A stretch of 26,489 bases of DNA from Francisellaceae bacterium UBA6186 (GTDB lineage: Bacteria > Pseudomonadota > Gammaproteobacteria > UBA6186 > Azoamicaceae). The number at the start of each line of letters is the position of its first letter. The first letter of the stretch is position 1. Shown here one piece after another: positions 24,102 to 26,489 of the stretch. A program made the position numbers and the translations under genes. The stretch lies in NCBI GenBank assembly GCA_002422785.1, contig DITK01000037.1, positions 1-26,489 of the forward strand, written 5' to 3'. A model generated the notes under the pieces. It was not told where the DNA came from. It saw nothing but the letters and a program-made list of their open reading frames with translations, and made no database searches.

Positions 24102-24638
24102 TTAATATGCCTTAGTTTTTATATAAACCCTACCTGCTTGATTAATATACAGGCAATGCGCACCATTATCCGTACAAAAATGTCCATTATTAATAGTTAA
24201 ACCATTTGGTAAAAATGTGATCTTTTGTTCTTGTTGATTACCAAAAAATTGAAATCTTAGCATTGGATCCCGAAACATTGACTTGAAACAACTTAAGATT
24301 TTAATTGCGGGTTGATTTTTTTCTGGATCTGTAACGAAAATCATAATTTCTGATGTCCAATTATAAGAACACCCTAATCTATTATGCGTAGGACATAGGT
24401 ATACTTTGGTTTGTAATGCAATCGCTTCTGATCTTGCTAGATATAATGCATGCTGTAATTTTTTTAATCTCAAAAGATTTTGATCATTGGTTTTTTTATC
24501 ACAATGATTATATGACCAAAAACTTGTAATCAAAATAGCAATAATAATCATAAAAATTAATAATTCAATTAAAGAACCAGCTTTAATTGTAGTTTTTATG
24601 CTAATGAATATGTTCCGTACAACAAAATTTTTTACCAT
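24102..24638 (-). CDS. FimT/GspH-like type IV pilus pseudopilin
   Basis: Minor pilin-like protein of 178 residues, expected in the inner membrane and assembled by a type IV pilus or type II secretion machine. A long leader (~20 residues) precedes a hydrophobic helix, SLIELLIFMIIIAILITSFW, with the conserved Glu25. Aligned on that Glu, the cleavage site is KA/GSLIEL, so the usual -1 Gly is Ala. The mature part has LARSEAIALQTKVYLCPT and CSYNWTSEIMIFVTD, typical of FimT/GspH, and several Cys. I chose the ATG at 24638; a TTG at 24647 is in frame. It overlaps the PP0621-like gene by 38 bases and ends eight bases from the HtrA stop. FimT proteins take part in DNA uptake in some gammaproteobacteria. 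No other pilus gene is in the window. Confidence 0.85.
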   Translation of the reverse strand: MVKNFVVRNIFISIKTTIKAGSLIELLIFMIIIAILITSFWSYNHCDKKTNDQNLLRLKKLQHALYLARSEAIALQTKVYLCPTHNRLGCSYNWTSEIMIFVTDPEKNQPAIKILSCFKSMFRDPMLRFQFFGNQQEQKITFLPNGLTINNGHFCTDNGAHCLYINQAGRVYIKTKAY

Positions 24639-24846
24639 GATAATCAATAGATTCTTCTATAGGTATATAAAGACCACAATATGTACATTGCGCTAAATCT
24701 TGAATAATATTTTTATTATCATTTTTATGATTATTATGATTATATTTTTGCTGGCTTTTATTAATAAAACCAACTATTTTGCCTGCTGATTGTAAACAAA
24801 ATCTTATAAACATGAACATCAAAAAAATTATTATTAGCCTTAACAT
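24601..24846 (-). CDS. PP0621-like small membrane protein with zinc-knuckle end
   Basis: An 81-residue protein: an N-terminal membrane helix (LRLIIIFLMFMFIRFCL), a polar Asn/His/Lys-rich linker, and a C-terminal metal-binding motif CTYCGLYIPIEESIDYHG followed by FCCTEH. This layout fits the PP0621 family of gammaproteobacteria, often near type IV pilus regulatory genes in pseudomonads (from memory). Function unknown. I chose the ATG at 24846 because AGGGGAA lies just upstream on the minus strand; a start at 24867 is less likely. The next gene, the pseudopilin, begins inside its 3' end, so the two are probably co-translated. Confidence 0.82.
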   Translation of the reverse strand: MLRLIIIFLMFMFIRFCLQSAGKIVGFINKSQQKYNHNNHKNDNKNIIQDLAQCTYCGLYIPIEESIDYHGKKFCCTEHIH

Positions 24847-24906
24847 CAAGTTTCCCCTAAAATACAAATTATTATATAAATGTATATTATTAAAATTGGA
24901 CTTTTT

Positions 24907-25338
24907 ATGGCTTTCACTACAACAAAAATATTAAATGTATTTATATTGCTATGCTCGCTTGTTTGTATAAAATGCAGTAATATTATACATCAATCAACTC
25001 CACCAGCTAAAGCTAATTCGCAACCGCAGTACATTTTGGCTGATCGGCATACTTTATTGATGCGTGGACATTCAACAAGTTTTACTGATGGTTATATGCA
25101 TGGTTGCCAATCGGGTCAAAGTGCAGCCGGAGATACCTTGTCGGTATACACTAAAGACGAAGAACTTGTTAAAATAAGTCCTGATTATTTGGTAGGCTGG
25201 CAACAGGGTAATAGTTTTTGTCAGGAACATATGCGTAATTTGATTAAAAATAGTGGTAGTAATAATCCACATATCTATCAAAGCAAAGAGGCTATAGAAC
25301 AAGAAAAACAACGAATGTGGTCTGAACTTAGAAAATAA
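24907..25338 (+). CDS. Small exported protein with GY/GC-GW repeat motif, function unknown
   Basis: A 143-residue protein. The N-terminus has a signal sequence (KILNVFILLCSLVCIKCSN) that may be lipoprotein-like, but the lipobox is poor (CIKC). The mature part carries SFTDGYMHGCQSGQSAAGD, then DYLVGWQQGNSFCQEHM: a Gly-aromatic-x2-Gly-Cys element and a GW-x2-G element with a second Cys, which could form a disulfide. I have seen similar small proteins in Legionella-like bacteria but know no function. The ATG at 24907 has TTGGAC upstream; an ATG at 24880 would add nine residues. It precedes fmdB by 23 bases on the same strand. Confidence 0.78.
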   Translation: MAFTTTKILNVFILLCSLVCIKCSNIIHQSTPPAKANSQPQYILADRHTLLMRGHSTSFTDGYMHGCQSGQSAAGDTLSVYTKDEELVKISPDYLVGWQQGNSFCQEHMRNLIKNSGSNNPHIYQSKEAIEQEKQRMWSELRK

Positions 25339-25361
25339 TTGTTTAGAGGAGTCTTTAAATT

Positions 25362-25664
25362 ATGCCCATATATGAATATGCATGCTCTGGCTGTAATATT
25401 AAGTTTGAAAAAATTCAAAAAATGTCTGAAGCTAACATAACTGAATGTCCAGTATGTAACGGAAATTCAGTACAAAAACTAATTTCTGCTACATCTTTTA
25501 GGCTAAAAGGTAGCGGCTGGTACGAAACTGATTTTAAATCCTCCACAGAAATAAAACGCAATTTAGTATCGACCGATGAACCAAATAATCAAGTATCACC
25601 AGTTGCCCCAACTAATATACCAGCACCCACTGTTGCAACATCTGCTGAAAAACCAGGCGGGTAA
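25362..25664 (+). CDS. FmdB-family zinc-ribbon protein
   Basis: A 100-residue regulatory-type protein. The N-terminal zinc ribbon is MPIYEYACSGCNIKFE followed by ECPVCNG, giving four Cys ligands in two CxxC pairs. Then comes the family segment VQKLISATSFRLKGSGWYETDFK. The tail is Pro/Ala/Thr-rich. The family is named after FmdB, a putative regulator of formamidase expression, but the wider function is unknown. An AGAGGAG site lies upstream of the ATG. Its stop overlaps the ribosome site of yebC, three bases before its start. In many gammaproteobacteria aspS lies between fmdB and yebC; here they are adjacent. Confidence 0.93.
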   Translation: MPIYEYACSGCNIKFEKIQKMSEANITECPVCNGNSVQKLISATSFRLKGSGWYETDFKSSTEIKRNLVSTDEPNNQVSPVAPTNIPAPTVATSAEKPGG

Positions 25665-25667
25665 CAA

Positions 25668-26423
25668 ATGGCAGGTCACAGTAAATGGGCAAACACTAAA
25701 TTTCGCAAAGCAGCTCAAGATCAAAAACGTGGAAAGCTATTCACTAAATTTATCAGAGAAATTACTATTGCAACCAAACAAAGTGGACCAGACCCTAACC
25801 TTAATCCTCGATTACGATCCGCAATCGATAAAGCATTAACTAGTAATTTAACTAGAGATGCGATTGAAAGAGCTATAAAACGTTCTGTAGGTGGTGAAGA
25901 AAAAGATTTAATAGAAGTTAGCTATGAAGGTTATGCACCATTTGGCATAGCGGTCATGGTAGAATGTTTAACAGACAATCATACTAGGACCGTATCTAAT
26001 GTTCGTCATTTTTTTAATAAACATGGCGGTAATTTAGGGGTGGATGGTTCAGTAAGTTATTTGTTTTCTAAAAAAGGACAGATTTTTCTACCGAAAAAAT
26101 TACATTTATCTGCACCACAAATTGATAATATTATGGAAATCGCTATTAATGCTGGAGCATTAGATTTTGAATTGCAATCAAATGGAATTTTAATTACAAC
26201 TATTCCTAAAGATTTGACTAATATTAAACTAAATTTAGAAAAGATTATTGGCAAAATAGAAGATGCTGAAATCGCAACTATTGCAACCACTTACATTAAA
26301 CCGGAAGATTCAGAAGCAGCTTTAAAAATAGTTAATTTTTTAGAAGGCCTAGAAGATTTAGAAGATGTACAAGAAGTTTATGCCAATGCTGATTTGTCTG
26401 AATTTAATGCTGAAGATAATTAA
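25668..26423 (+). CDS. yebC: YebC/TACO1-family protein
   Basis: A 251-residue protein, normal length (E. coli 246). It opens with the invariant MAGHSKWANTKFRKAAQDQKR and contains GPDPNLNPRLRSAIDKA, YEGYAPFGIAVMVECLTDNHTRTV and KHGGNLGVDGSVSYLFSKKG. Members were first described as transcription regulators; newer work on YebC and mitochondrial TACO1 supports a role in translation through difficult (proline-rich) stretches. An AGGCGGG ribosome site overlaps the fmdB stop. It is followed by ruvC, the usual order. Confidence 0.97.
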   Translation: MAGHSKWANTKFRKAAQDQKRGKLFTKFIREITIATKQSGPDPNLNPRLRSAIDKALTSNLTRDAIERAIKRSVGGEEKDLIEVSYEGYAPFGIAVMVECLTDNHTRTVSNVRHFFNKHGGNLGVDGSVSYLFSKKGQIFLPKKLHLSAPQIDNIMEIAINAGALDFELQSNGILITTIPKDLTNIKLNLEKIIGKIEDAEIATIATTYIKPEDSEAALKIVNFLEGLEDLEDVQEVYANADLSEFNAEDN

Positions 26424-26444
26424 TAATATGTTATTTAATCTATC

Positions 26445-26489
26445 ATGATAATTTTAGGCATAGATCCTGGATCTCGTATTACAGGTTAT
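26445..26489 (+). CDS. ruvC: RuvC Holliday-junction resolvase (first 15 codons only)
   Basis: From the ATG at 26445 the frame reads MIILGIDPGSRITGY to the window end. This matches the RuvC N-terminus, where the Asp of GIDPG is the first catalytic metal ligand. RuvC cuts Holliday junctions together with RuvAB. Position right after yebC is the classic arrangement. The rest of the gene lies outside the window, and no clear ribosome site is seen. Confidence 0.9.
   Translation, partial: MIILGIDPGSRITGY

Noticed and set aside
26428..26448. Mini-cistron (ATG with six codons then TGA) overlapping the ruvC start
   Set aside because: Too short to support as a gene; the ATG is probably accidental in AT-rich DNA.
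1..26489. tRNA, rRNA, insertion sequence, phage or CRISPR features
   Set aside because: No cloverleaf, transposase motif, terminal inverted repeats or spaced repeat array could be seen on reading both strands.

Overview
This is an AT-rich, tightly packed stretch of bacterial chromosome. Gene content and order point to a gammaproteobacterium: rpsF-rpsR-rplI-dnaB in a row, PcnB-type poly(A) polymerase, heptosyltransferases I and II, AmpD, a FimT-like pseudopilin, a PP0621-type protein, and fmdB-yebC-ruvC. The low GC, short spacers and overlapping convergent genes suggest a reduced genome. A patatin-like phospholipase, a Sel1-repeat protein, a U-box-like/ankyrin protein and a sugar-phosphate antiporter suggest a host-associated or intracellular life, such as a Legionellales-like symbiont or parasite. 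The lifestyle and taxon are inferences; no 16S or other decisive marker is present.

Layout. 1-3764 (+): a patatin-like phospholipase open at the left edge, then an unrecognised 351-residue protein, probably one operon. 3869-8224 (-): uvrA followed by a Sel1-repeat protein. 8391-9420 (+): ssb overlapping ampD. 9404-17343 (-): a long same-strand run of rpsF, rpsR, rplI, dnaB, pcnB, a U-box-like/ankyrin gene, pgi and an organophosphate antiporter. It is headed by an RNA leader that matches the S6:S18 autoregulatory motif. 17585-20447 (+): tolC, a polysaccharide deacetylase, and a single-chain MNT nucleotidyltransferase-HEPN fusion. 20444-22755 (-): a CHCC zinc-ribbon protein, waaF and waaC. 22849-24093 (+): a single-PDZ HtrA protease. 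24102-24846 (-): a PP0621-like protein and a FimT/GspH pseudopilin. 24907-26489 (+): a small exported protein, fmdB, yebC and the first 15 codons of ruvC.

How the genes work together. UvrA, SSB and RuvC serve DNA repair and recombination; DnaB serves replication; S6, S18, L9 and YebC serve translation. AmpD, WaaC/WaaF, the deacetylase, TolC and HtrA indicate a complete Gram-negative envelope with peptidoglycan recycling and heptose-containing LPS. The antiporter next to pgi suggests import of hexose phosphate followed by isomerisation. No intergenic gap exceeds 300 bases. I saw no tRNA, rRNA, insertion sequence or CRISPR array. The items most worth a second look are the fused MNT-HEPN protein with an intact R-x4-H-x-Y motif, the U-box-like/ankyrin protein, the patatin operon, the antiporter-pgi pair, and the S6:S18 leader.
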